Shown here piece after piece: positions 11,966-22,608 of a stretch of DNA of 64,000 bases. How positions within the stretch are numbered: the first letter of the stretch is position 1; every line of letters begins with the position of its first letter. Made by a program: the position numbers and the translations under genes. The notes beneath the pieces are model-generated. The model did not search any database, was not told the origin of the DNA, and saw only the letters and a program-made list of their open reading frames with translations. The stretch comes from Lumnitzera littorea (taxonomy: Eukaryota > Streptophyta > Magnoliopsida > Myrtales > Combretaceae), in contig JAMXBB010000009.1 in assembly GCA_024138015.1 (NCBI GenBank), forward strand, positions 37,593,787-37,657,786, in the 5' to 3' direction.

Positions 11966-12428
11966 TTCTTATGCCTTAATCAGTTTCGTCCGCCCTAATT
12001 TCCACTTTCTGTCCTACTTTAGGATTCTATATCTATCTATTTACTCTACTTCCCTCTTTGAAGCAATTTCAATTACTTTCTCATTTTGCAATAAAATCAT
12101 ATTGAAATAAATTGTCCTCTAAAACAAGCCTAAGTTAGTCTTTTGAATTGATATACCATTGTAAATTTATGCCAATTTTATATCCAAGTTAGTGTTTTCC
12201 TATAATGAACTATCATTTTTTTTATTATTAAGATATGTCAAATTAGATGATTATTGGCATAAAGAAGAATTATAACTTCAATAAAAAATAAAAAATAAAA
12301 GGCTCACTTAGCAATGGATTGGAAAATAAATTTGCTATATCAACATTTTTCCAAGGGTATATGCATTCATACATTATCATCTTCGAGTAAGTATTATCTT
12401 TAGACTTAGTGGTTTCCATTCTTGGAAT
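11966..12428 (+). other. AT-rich spacer, nothing recognised
   Basis: No coding similarity or LTR is visible. The stretch lies between the broken end of C and the stop of the PPR pseudogene and may include 3' flanking DNA of that gene. Confidence 0.4.
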
Positions 12429-13013
12429 CTAATTCCTATGATAAAGGAATTTAATTAATTCTTCAACTGTAACCATATAGCCATTTTGATACAACACTTA
12501 AATTATCTCAATGACTTTTTTTCTCTTGCCATGAACAAAGAGCATCCGTACTGCTTCTGTGGAGAGATTGATATTTTGTCTAATGTATTTCTCTAACATC
12601 AACATCACTAAGTTGGCTGATTCGAGGGAAAAATCTTTCTTTATTAGTTTAGTTAATATTGATTGATACATTGATGATCTATGATGATGAGATCTCTTTA
12701 GCATCTTTTGTAGATTTTTATAAGCAACAAGTGGATTACCTTCACGTAATAGACCTTTTATCAAGGATTGATAGGTCTCATAATATGGTACAAAATCCCT
12801 TCTTAACATCAAAACTAGGAGGTCTTATCTAGCTTTGAAAGCACCTTCCCGATAGTGACCAATAATTAGTGTCTTGTAAGAAATAGGATCTTATACTCTT
12901 CTTTTCATTAACTGCCTAAAAACTTGTTCAACTTTCTTGGTTTTCCCACATTTATGTAAATACTCAATTATAGGATTATATGCTGTAACAAGAGTACAAC
13001 CTATATTGCACAT
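12429..13013 (-). pseudogene. PPR protein fragment (pseudogene)
   Basis: This minus-strand reading frame of about 195 codons is interrupted by three TAA stops and otherwise keeps frame. PPR proteins bind organellar RNA through ~35-residue helical-pair repeats. Repeats recognised: TAYNPIIEYLHKCGKTKKVE, ISYKTLIIGHYREGAFKA, ETYQSLIKGLLREGNPLVAY and SMYQSILTKLIKK, spaced about 35 codons apart. The tail (LMLEKYIRQNINLSTEAVRM) is non-repeat. The frame ends at 12,429-12,431 (cta on plus). From memory the tail resembles the Arabidopsis At1g02060 type, unverified. The 5' end meets LTR sequence near 13,014, so the N-terminal part is gone. It is the only remnant of a cellular gene in the window. Confidence 0.75.
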
Positions 13014-13917
13014 AATCAGGCCCGAAGCCTTGAAGGATTAACAAGATGAATCCTCTTACTCTAGCTGACTCCTACAAAGCCGAGCTAATCCTTGATGCTA
13101 ACTAACTCCTTATGCTAAGCCGAGTAACTCCTCATCTCTCGAAAGTCGTGTGCTAACTAGACGAAAGCTATATTGATAGCTTAACCCTTCACATACATTT
13201 GCTAAGGCCATGATCAAGTTGACCCCTAGCTTGGTAACATTGGTGTAAGAAGTTGAGAGCCCCAACATATATCTGCCTCCATTACTTCTTGGATGAGCCC
13301 ACTTCGGATCGGTATGCTTGCTCAGTACCTTAACTTGGTAGAAATCAAGCTGATCGTACAGAATTCTCTTTTCTACTAGAAAGTCATCTACTTACAATGA
13401 GCCATACATCCTAGCAACCATGTGATAGAATCCCCTGTACAGAATGCTCACTTTTGTCGTATTTTTCCAATATACCCTTCATCATTCCTTGTTATCACTT
13501 GTTTTAAACACTACCCTTTTGGTCTTTTCTGTTTTAGGTAGGTTGCCTTAGTTTTGTGAATATAAATACCTTTTGTACATGTAGTTGCATCATATATCCG
13601 ATATCATCAATATACTGAATATTCTTCCTATTATGAACATTGCTCTTGTTAAGCTTGTTTACTCTTTTCACTCTTATCTTAACCCTTAAGCAAGGCTAGT
13701 TGGTGAGTAATCTCATAAGACCATCTTATGCGTCATATTGAGTTATGCTGTGGGTTCTTGAAAGTTCCTTGGTGCATCACATCCTTAGAGCTGTTCATGG
13801 GTTTGCTTAATTTATCTTTACTATTTTCGCATAATCCCATCATATTCTTTCAAGCTTTCAATAAGCTTGGACCAACCCTTTAACCAGCCTTATCTATTCT
13901 TAGCTTCAGTTTGCATT
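13014..13917 (+). repeat. Lone LTR of the B/D gypsy family
   Basis: This aligns in plus orientation with the B LTRs: gatgaatcctctt near its start, the promoter block gtgaatataaatacc at about 13,557, the block gagtaatctcataagaccatc, and an end in cagtttgca. No matching internal region follows in plus orientation; the next sequence is minus-strand pol of element G. The left boundary is approximate and no target duplication is visible. Confidence 0.65.
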
Positions 13918-15563
13918 AGATAAGGTGACCTTGGGTCAAATTCCTATAATCCCTTTTGGGGTAGTTAGGATTTGGGATCAAATCTAAAGAGTTTCCTTAC
14001 TGTCATTCTTCTTCTAGTACATAGGGGCTCATGTTGATAGTACTGAACACATCACAAACTCCATACCTTTGGGTAATTCCAAATGATATGCATTATCATT
14101 GATCTTCTAAAGTATTCTAAATAGTCCCTCAGTATGGATGGACAACTTGCTCTTCATCTTGCTTGAACAACGATCCTTAAGTGTAAATTTAATTCCTTAC
14201 TTGAGCCTCTCAACAACTTAGTGAAGTTAGTCAATCACCTTATGATAGATCCTTTATAGGGCTTGGGCTCAATCTTCGACATTGATTTCTTGAGTTGTCT
14301 TAGGAATGGGGTCATGATCAAGAGGTAGTTCAGGGTTAAAACCATAAATGACCTTGAAGTGTGTCCTGCCCGTAATGTTATGTATAACTTGATTCCCTAC
14401 GAATTCTACTAAGATAAACATGTATACTTTTCGGTTAAGTTTCTTCCTATAGTAGCTTGGAGTAAACAACCTAGTGCTCGGTTGACGACCTTGATTTATC
14501 CATCCCTCTATGAATGGCATGATGTGCTAAACATTAATTTGGTCCCTAATTAATGCCATAGGGTTTTCCAAAAATGACTCCAAAACTTAGGATCTCTGTT
14601 GAAGACAATACTCCTTAACAATTCATGGAGCATAATGATCTCCTATAAGAAAAGAAAAGAGATAGCCGAAGCATCGTTAGTCTTGCTGTAAGGCACAAAG
14701 TGCACCATCTTGCTGAATCTATCCATGATAACTATCACTATATCTTAACCTTAAGCTATTCTTAGTAAGCCTAGAACAATGTTCATACTCAATTCAACCT
14801 AAGGCTAGGTTGGGATAGGTAGTGGCATGCTCCTTCCTTGCTTAACTATGCACTTTGCCCTTTTACAAGTTGCTTACCTCTCTACAACTCGGTGCACATC
14901 CCTAGCATCTTAGGCTGGAAGAATCTAGCCTACAACAATTCATATGTCGTCTTCTCTTTGAAGTGACCTAACATCCTTCTCCATGAGCTTCTCTCACCAG
15001 TAACTCCCTCATGGAATAGTTTAGCACGCAAAGTTTGCCACCTTGGAACAGGAATCCATCCTTAACAAAATTAGCTTATTTCTAGACAACGGGTATAGAT
15101 TGGACTAAAATAGGGGTCTTGAGGGCGTACTATTCCTTGATGTTACTAAAACTCGACGATCTAGTTTATAGGTTAGAGATTAAGTTATCTCTCCAAGAGA
15201 AGGCATCTATAATAACATTTTCCTTTCCATGCATATAATTGATGATGAAAGAGAGTCTTGCAACAATTTAACCTACTTGCCCTATCATTTGGATAGTTTA
15301 GGCTAGCTCCTTAAGTACATTAGAGACTTATGGTTGGTGTAGATAACATACTCCTAAGGTAACAAGTAGTGCTGCTACACATTAAGAGCTCAGATTAAGC
15401 CATACAGTTACTTATCATAAACCAAGTGGTTCGGTGTAGCTCCCTTAGCTTCTCATTGTAGAATGCTACAAGTTGGCCTTCTTGCATGAGGATAGCTCTT
15501 ATTTTAACTCCTAAGGTATCTCACTTTAGGTCAAAGATTTTGTCAAAGTTGAGTAGAGCGAGG
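13918..15563 (-). pseudogene. Element G part 1: integrase and RNase H (decayed, minus strand)
   Basis: This aligns with D (minus strand, about 42,930-44,640) in the same order: a short piece of LTR end, Pol tail, integrase and RNase H. The clearest open piece is 14,269-14,520 (PFIEGWINQG, VIHNITGRTHFKVIYGFNPELPLD), the C-terminal end of the integrase core. The stretch at 15,536-15,560 is the RNase H start (DFDK block). It stops at the ATGGG duplication of element F and resumes at 54,291, giving one element split by a 38.7-kb insertion. Confidence 0.78.
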
Positions 15564-15568
15564 ATGGG
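15564..15568. other. Target site duplication of element F, left
   Basis: The pentamer atggg before tgatgaaccc is repeated exactly at 54,286-54,290. Removing F and one copy gives a 25-base site equal in length to the homologous site in element D (44,604-44,630 region), which supports the pairing. Confidence 0.75.
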
Positions 15569-16902
15569 TGATGAACCCTTTAATGGATATATATGTCATA
15601 GTTGTTTCATAGTATTCCTTTGTGATTTTGGTGTGTTTTTAAAGAATTTGATCCTTAATTAGGTTATATGTTTATGGGTTTAAGATGTTCTTGGAATGAA
15701 ATAGAAGAAAATGAATTAAATTTTATTCAATTTAGAGCTAAAGTGAGGAAGTTGTGTTGTTTAGAAGTTTAACACAATCTATCAACATGACCATGTCGAA
15801 ATAGGAGCTCATTTGAGGAGATTAAAGAATTAATGCACAAAAAGTTACACAAGCAATGACATGATCATGTTTAGAGGTCATGTAACTTTCTATTAAAGGA
15901 AGAAATTGAGTACCTGGTGGGACATGACCAAGGACATGATCATGTCATAGGTTGTGTTGACCTAGTTTTTCAAGATTTAAAAAAGATATGAATATTTTTA
16001 AGAAGATACAAGTGAGATGACTCGAGACATGCCCATATCACGAGTGCTAAACGAAGGCTTTCAAGTTTTACTATAAAATGACATTTAAGGATATTGAGTT
16101 ACACTTTTTAGCATAACTTTTATACGACTCAAGACGCTAGAAGAGGCATAAGAGAACACATTATTCCATACTTCAAGATTAAGAGATTTCTTAGATTCAT
16201 GGCTTTGTTCTTCATAATTTTCATTAGTTTGATTAAAGCTTTTGTCTTTACCATGACTATGGCATAAATTCATTGTGTCTAGATTTTGGAGAACCTAGAA
16301 TTGACATGTAACATATGTTTATCTTTTAATTTCAATGAAGTTTTTGAATTTATTGGTTCAGTTATGTGTGCTTTCTTGTATTAGATTGATATTTGTAGAG
16401 TATTAATTTAATTATTTGATATTATGCACGATAATAGAGAGATTAATCATATAATTAGATATAGGCATAATTGATGGGAATTCTATGCATGCTTAGAGAT
16501 AAAGGTGCATAATTCTTCGAGATCTTGATAGTTTCTTTGAGGGAATTCATTAATCTTTAATTCGACCATATGTTATGCTTTTTAAGAATCCCCTTGGTAA
16601 ATAAATTTGAAGATGGAATTGGAGGACTTTTATTAAAGTCACATGATTGATTCTGTGGGAAGTAATAGCTAGGTATGCTTTTGCATTCTTGAAGTAATCT
16701 TTACTATAATTGCTCTTTTGATCTTTAATTTGAGTCTTGATTTAGTAGTTGGTTGCTAGTTTGTAGATTTAATTTATGTTCTTGCATTGCAATTTACCAA
16801 TCAAATGATAAGGAAATAGTGAACAATAGTACTTGCAATCTTCATGGGAATGACATCTAGATTAATTGCATTATATTATAAATTTGATAGGTGCATCAGT
16901 CA
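15569..16902 (+). repeat. Element F 5' LTR
   Basis: This 1.33-kb LTR runs from tgatgaaccc to gcatcagtca and aligns over its length with 52,901-54,285. No open frame in it is meaningful. Confidence 0.85.
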
Positions 16903-16908
16903 AGTTTT

Positions 16909-16926
16909 TGGCATCATTGCTGAAGA
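16909..16926 (+). other. Element F primer binding site (tRNA-Asp type)
   Basis: The sequence tggcatcattgctgaaga corresponds to TGGCGCCGTTGCCGGGGA, the complement of plant tRNA-Asp used by Athila elements. The differences are CG-to-CA/TG-style transitions. Confidence 0.75.
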
Positions 16927-16959
16927 TCGTGATATTAAGAAAGCTAATCACTGTACTGT

Positions 16960-17606
16960 AATACTAGGCTAATACTCAAGATGGGGTGAATTGAGTATTG
17001 ACGACAAATTGTTACTTTTTAAAAAAAAAAATTAAGCAATAAATGCAACAAGATAATAAAATAACAATAATAAATGTGGAATTTAAAAGAGATAGGAAAG
17101 GGGAAGATTAAGTGGTGATATAATGTGGAGTTTGAACTATCCCTTACTCTCCATAGGCACCAATCACCTCCAATCGAGGCCTATATGTAATTTTATGAAT
17201 CACCAATAACACAATGCTCAACAAGAGCTTACATTAACTCTCAAGTACACCACAATCACAATATATAATACAATAGCAATCTCAATCTCTCCAGTATAAT
17301 GCTTTTGTTTGATAATATTTGAAATAGTAGAACCTTATGCTACACTCTTAATTTTCTCTTAAAATGGATAGCAAAATGTAGCTTAAAGACAAAGAATATA
17401 AATGATTAGAAGAATGTAAGAGAATGTAAGGATTTGCCAAAGAATTTTGCCCTTTACCTACAATAAATTCTCCTAATGGCTAGTTTCTTTTTCTTACTGA
17501 TCGATCACTAGACAAAATATCAATTGATCAACAATACCAACATTGAATATTCAATCAATTGATCGCTCGGGTGGTGGCTATCCATCAAAAGATTCATAGA
17601 AACTTC
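16960..17606. repeat. Unclassified insert in F leader, left part
   Basis: This begins near ctaatactcaagatggggtgaattgagtatt, a purine-rich motif I associate with plant interspersed repeats but cannot assign. It contains several repeats of the atcaattgatc type (17,500-17,560). It is split by a solo LTR and continues at 19,042. No coding frame is recognised. Confidence 0.45.
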
Positions 17607-19036
17607 TGATAAAGGCATATTTTACTCATATTCCATTATGTGAATTATGTTGAATTATTAATTGATTTTATAGAAATCATTAATAAATAGTACCTAATTA
17701 TATTCATTTGGATATTTTAGGTCTTGGAGGATTTAGAGTGGAAATATGAGCAATTTGGAGGAGTTTTACACAATTGACGAAAGCTTGAATTAAGTTGCGT
17801 TGGCCAAGGACATTAGAAATGAAGGTAGCTGGCCTTGAGCCGGCCTACATTCAAAGACACCAGTTTACAATTCAACACCACTGGCCTTTATGGCCAACCT
17901 TCAATAAAAAAATAGCCAGTCGAGAGCCATCCTTAGTTTGCTCTATAAATACGCGAGGTGTTGATAGTTTAGGGGACTTTGGCATCTTCTTTTTACCTAG
18001 AGAGTTTTAAAAGAAGTTAGGAGATAGTTTGAAGAGTTATTCTTTTGGTAGTTCATGGATCATCAAGAAGACTTTGCTATTGCTGTGGAGATCATCCTTA
18101 GAGTTTTTGCAACTAAAGTTTACTTTATCATAGTTATAGAATTGGTGGTTTGTATTCTATTACTATTTATGAAATTCTGTAATTTGTTCTTATTTTGAAT
18201 TATGAACTTCCTTGCAAATTTGATTATGATATGTGCTTCTATTTTAATTTCCATAGCTGGCTAGGATTTAATTGTAAGAAATTGATGAAACCTTAGGAAA
18301 CTAAGGTGATAATTGTAGTCATGTTATAGGATTAATAGATATGTGGTTAATTTATGATTGCAATTTCTATAATTTCAATTATAATTCTCTATTGGTTATA
18401 ATTGTTAGAAGCACTATTGATAAAGGGGTTGATAGTGTGTTTGTTAGGAATTCTTGATTAAATTAATTAGCTAATGCGAAAGTGACGTTAATTAGATTAG
18501 TTAGAAATTATATAGGGATTAATGCAATGTTTCTAGTTAATTATTCGCTAAGACATTAGAAATAATTGATTTAGGGCATTAGTCAATCATAGCATTGGGA
18601 GATGTATGATTGTAACTTAGAGTCTACTGTTAATTGGAAATGCGGGAGTTGACTAATTAATTAGAGGTTTAAGTCTTTAATTTTAAGGCATGATGATTTC
18701 ACTTGAATGACCGTATAGTTATTAATCTATATAACATGATGACAATTTGATTTGCATAACTAGGGTGGATTCTATTTCTCCAACATTCTCAATTGATTGT
18801 TTTGTTTTAGATATATTCTCATGATTTTCTCTATGATAGTTTAAGGATAATTATTAGATTAGTTAATTCACAATCTAATTTTAATTTCCTAATTATTGAT
18901 AAGAGCTATCATAGGTTTAGTAGTTTCATAGTCCTTGAGGGATTGATAACCTTACTCACTCTTTATTACTTGATTCCAACCCAGTATACTTGTTGGAGCT
19001 TTGCTATATTTTTATATATTTATTTTGAGTGGATCA
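17607..19036 (+). repeat. Solo LTR with perfect 5-bp TSD (acttc)
   Basis: A 1.43-kb LTR starts tgataaaggc and ends agtggatca. It is flanked by identical pentamers acttc (17,602-17,606 and 19,037-19,041). It has the length and AT-rich character of Athila/Tat-type LTRs but no partner in the window. The short frame at 17,795-18,010 lies inside it and is not taken as a gene. A single LTR with a perfect TSD is the product of LTR-LTR recombination. Confidence 0.8.
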
Positions 19037-19041
19037 ACTTC

Positions 19042-19392
19042 TAGTATGTGAAATTAAGCACCGATCATTCACCAACATCTCATCGATTGATTAGTAGCCA
19101 AAAGCATAGGGTTTCTGACATTTCTTACCGATCAATCGGTTTAGCCCTTAGCGATTAATCGACATGTCCTACTACCTTTTGATCAGCTTTTGATTTCCCT
19201 GAAACAAACATAAGTCCTTCTAACCAAAAGTAATTCACTAAGTAACAAACATAACGGTTTTTTCCACATACAAAAAAATACACTTCACACGAGATACTAC
19301 ATAACTTCTTCAACTTGAAAATATAAGAAAGTGTATTATATAACAAACTTATCAAGATAAGTTCAATAATTATAATATTAACTCCAACAAGT
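19042..19392. repeat. Unclassified insert in F leader, right part
   Basis: This continues the 16,960-17,606 sequence, again with paired gatcgatt/aatcgac-type motifs (19,080-19,165). It ends near aactccaacaag, after which F's leader resumes. Function unknown. Confidence 0.4.
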
Positions 19393-19526
19393 TTTTTCTT
19401 ATGAAAATCATATAGACTAGATGTTCACCATGTGTTAATCTAACCATCTATTTCTTTCTCTTTCCCGCTTTCTTCCCTCCTTCCATTATAAGTTTGAACT
19501 AACTCTAGGTTTTTCTTTTATAGTGC

Positions 19527-19942
19527 ATGACTAGAAGTAGTTCGAGGGATTTGATTGAGATTAAGAGAGCCACCCTTAGAAACTTGAGACAAAAGATAGT
19601 AAAACAAACAATGGAGGAGATAAATCAAGGATATCCTTTGAAAATCAAGGATGAGGAGGTAGACAAGCACACAAATAATCAAGGAGATATAACACCGAAA
19701 ACCACAGCCCACAACGAGAACCACCTTAGAATTATGTTTGACTACAGTAGGCCCTCACTTACTAAAATAGATTCCAGATTTGCAAGGCCCGCTGTTGTAG
19801 CCAATAATTTTGAAATCAAGTCAAACATTATACAAATGGTGCAATAGTATGTGCAGTTTGATAGCCTTCAAGATGAAGACCTTAATGCCCACATTTCTAG
19901 TTTCTCAGAAATTTGTAATATATTCAAAATTAATGCAGCAAT
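19527..19942 (+). pseudogene. Element F gag, N-terminal part
   Basis: The frame from 19,527 is open for 106 codons to a TAG at 19,845, then readable to 19,942. It has the Athila/Tat Gag layout: basic N-terminus (MTRSSSRDLIEIKRATLRNL), the block RPAVVANNFEIKSNIIQMVQ, then DEDLNAHISSFSEICNIFKI. It is cut by J's LTR inside the gag core. The C-terminal part resumes at 49,524 after a loss of about 45 codons. The TAG replaces an expected Gln codon. Confidence 0.75.
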
Positions 19943-21168
19943 TGATAATACTTATTTAGCATATATATTTTAGGATAATTTTGTATAAATTTATCTATTA
20001 TTTGTGTTGATTATTGACAATGTGGAGATGAATTGGTTATTATTTCATTGTTGGTGTTTTAGAAGCTTTTGATAAGTTTTCGGGTGATTTTATGGAGTTT
20101 TGGAGTTTTAACAAGGATGTACATTGACCGAGCTACTTAACAAAGTGAAGTCCAAATAAGAAATAATTCTTGAAAAGAACACTTGTAAGACCACAACCGT
20201 ATACCTTGACCATGTATCTTTCATTTAAGAATTTCATTGAAAAATAAATGTTGCATGTGAAGGGAAAGAACATGCTTGAGATCTTAGTCATGTTTTAGGG
20301 CTTGTACATGCCATGAGTTGGAAATCTTTTATTCATAGAAGGCTTCTTTTGTAAGATCTAAGTCATATATATAGAGTCTTAGGCTTAATGTTTAAGAGAG
20401 AACCCCTTGAGGAACATTAGTATAGGTTAAAGTACAGGTGTTTCTCTTCTATTTTATTTTCATATTGTAATTTACTTTTCTTAATGAATCTTTTTTTGAA
20501 CCCTAGTTCAATGTGACAATTGCTTTATTTTCAATATATGATATTGTGCTTTGAGATCTAATTACATTGTTTTTTATTGTCTTTAATTTAATATAGCTGG
20601 CTATTGAATTATCATATGAAGATACTATAGAGTTCACGAGATCCTATTGTTAGATGATTGGTGCAACTAGAAGTAATTAAATAGACTAAGCGATTAGCTA
20701 TTTGATTTCTTTGGATTAGGGTAACATAATAGAGGGATTTAAGAATTTAATGTGATCTTAAGATACTTTATTGTAGAACTGATTTGAATAAAGTATACTT
20801 ACAGTCAGGAATTAATTAAGAGACATGAGTTTGATTAATTCACATTAGGAATCTCTACGGTCTAAAAGTACAATTGAGATTGAAAGTTAAATAAAATTAG
20901 GTAGTAAATAATGGATTTACTAAGGAAATTATTTGCCACAATTTAATTAATTTGCCTTTTTGTTTATTTTATTGTCTTAGTCCATTAATCTTGTTAAATT
21001 ACATTTGTCACTTTTGTTTATTTGAATATAATTAAATGAATTAATAAGTTGGATAATTGGTAAATTTTAGAGAAAATTACTAGTGATCTAGGGTTTACTC
21101 AAATACGTGGTTCCTTATAAGATCGATAAGTCGAACTCAAATCCGTGTTATATTATAACTTAAGTGTA
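19943..21168 (+). repeat. Element J 5' LTR, main part
   Basis: This Athila-like LTR starts tgataatact in F's gag (left flank gcaat) and is related along its length to K's LTR (55,085-56,410), for example ctttggattagggtaacataatagagggatttaag versus tagattaagtaacctaatagtgggatttaag. Its end is displaced: a solo LTR enters at 21,169 and a second near 22,609; the LTR tail and PBS appear at 26,352-26,390. Confidence 0.7.
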
Positions 21169-22525
21169 TGATAAGTGTAATTTTACACTCGTTTCTTATA
21201 TTGTTTTCATGATTGTTTTGAGTTATTTTGATATAATTTTGATGATTTTGCCATTGAATTAATTCATTTGTTGATTTCAAGAATTTGACGGAGTAATAAG
21301 GTGAAAAGAATGGAATTTATGTGATTTTTTAGGAGAATTTTACCAATTTTGATGAATGACTTAAGGATAGCAAATGCTAAAGAGGATTTGTCTAAGAATC
21401 AAGAGTAGAGGAAGACTAAATTCACACTCCACAGCAGTATTCCTTAATCGTGAAGCCTATATCCTCAATTTCCAATTAAAGTTTAAAGAATTTCTCACCA
21501 AGTGTAAGATCACAGTTGAAATTTATGGCCATTATCCCTTCGTAATTTAATTTAAGTTAATTTCTTAAGGAATTATTGCTTAAAGTAGTCTACACTTAAA
21601 CTCCATGCCAGTATTTATACTTGTAGAATTGCTATGATTTATGAAGACTTGTCATTTGAAGTTTACTTTGTTAAGACCATATAAATAAATGCTAGACATG
21701 CACAATTAAGAGAAGGAGACACTAGAGAGAAAGACATAAGATCTTCAAAGCATTTTTTAGGGTTTTCATCATGTTGGATATCAATTTTATTTTATCTATA
21801 GCATAGATTTATAGATATTTAGACTTGAAAACTTTAAGGTAATACGTAGTGTACTTAAATTGCAGTTATTCTAATGAAATTCCTTTATTCTGGTTAATTT
21901 AATTACGTGTTTTCTATCAATTAAATTGTTATTTCTAGGATTTCAACTTAATTGTTAGATTTTATGCATTAATATCACGGGGCTAATATGTAAATAGATC
22001 TATCGTAATTAAGGGGATCTGCTATAAGCTTAGGGATAAGTTATAGATATCGTATGGAATTAATATTATTGCATTGCATTGTTTGTAGAATTCTTGTTCT
22101 TAATGTTGCTCTAATTTGTTTTATTACAAAAGCGATTTGGATAATAGATAAATAAGATTAGGAATTAATATAGAAGCAATTCCTAATGATTGAATTCCTT
22201 TGGTTAATAAGAATGAGGGATACATTAAAAACTTTAGGATTACTATATATTCATCTCTTGGTGATAAGAGTCTAGATATCATTATTCATGGTTATTTAGA
22301 GCTTTTATTGGTTGTTCGTATTATTAATTGTTAGTTATTTACTAGTTCTCATTTCTTTTAATCACTTTAATCCTTTATTTCCTTATTCTAATTGTTATCT
22401 TCTTTTGGGTAGAGTAATTCAATGCGAGTGAGTGAGTATACAGTCCTCATGGGATCGATAACCCTAAACATTAGTGTCCTTTATGCTATTACTTAACAAC
22501 TGCGCTTACCTGAGCAGATCAATTA
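21169..22525 (+). repeat. Solo LTR of the element E family
   Basis: It starts tgataagtgtaattttacactcg and aligns with E's 5' LTR at 39,941-41,300 (tgatgagtgtaattttatactc; shared block ggtgaaaagaatggaatttatgtgatttt). No PBS follows it, so it is not a 5' LTR. Candidate flanks gtgta (21,164-21,168) and gtgca (22,526-22,530) differ at one base; the right boundary is uncertain by some tens of bases. Confidence 0.6.
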
Positions 22526-22608
22526 GTGCACTTACCTAAGGGTAATATTTATCCCTACTATAAACATCACGAATTTAGCTAATTGTGAGTAGAATTGAAC
22601 TTTAGTAT
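22526..22608 (+). repeat. Probable J LTR remnant between two solo LTRs
   Basis: This short AT-rich segment lies between the E-family LTR and the Tekay-like LTR. It is assigned to J's LTR by position only. Confidence 0.3.
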
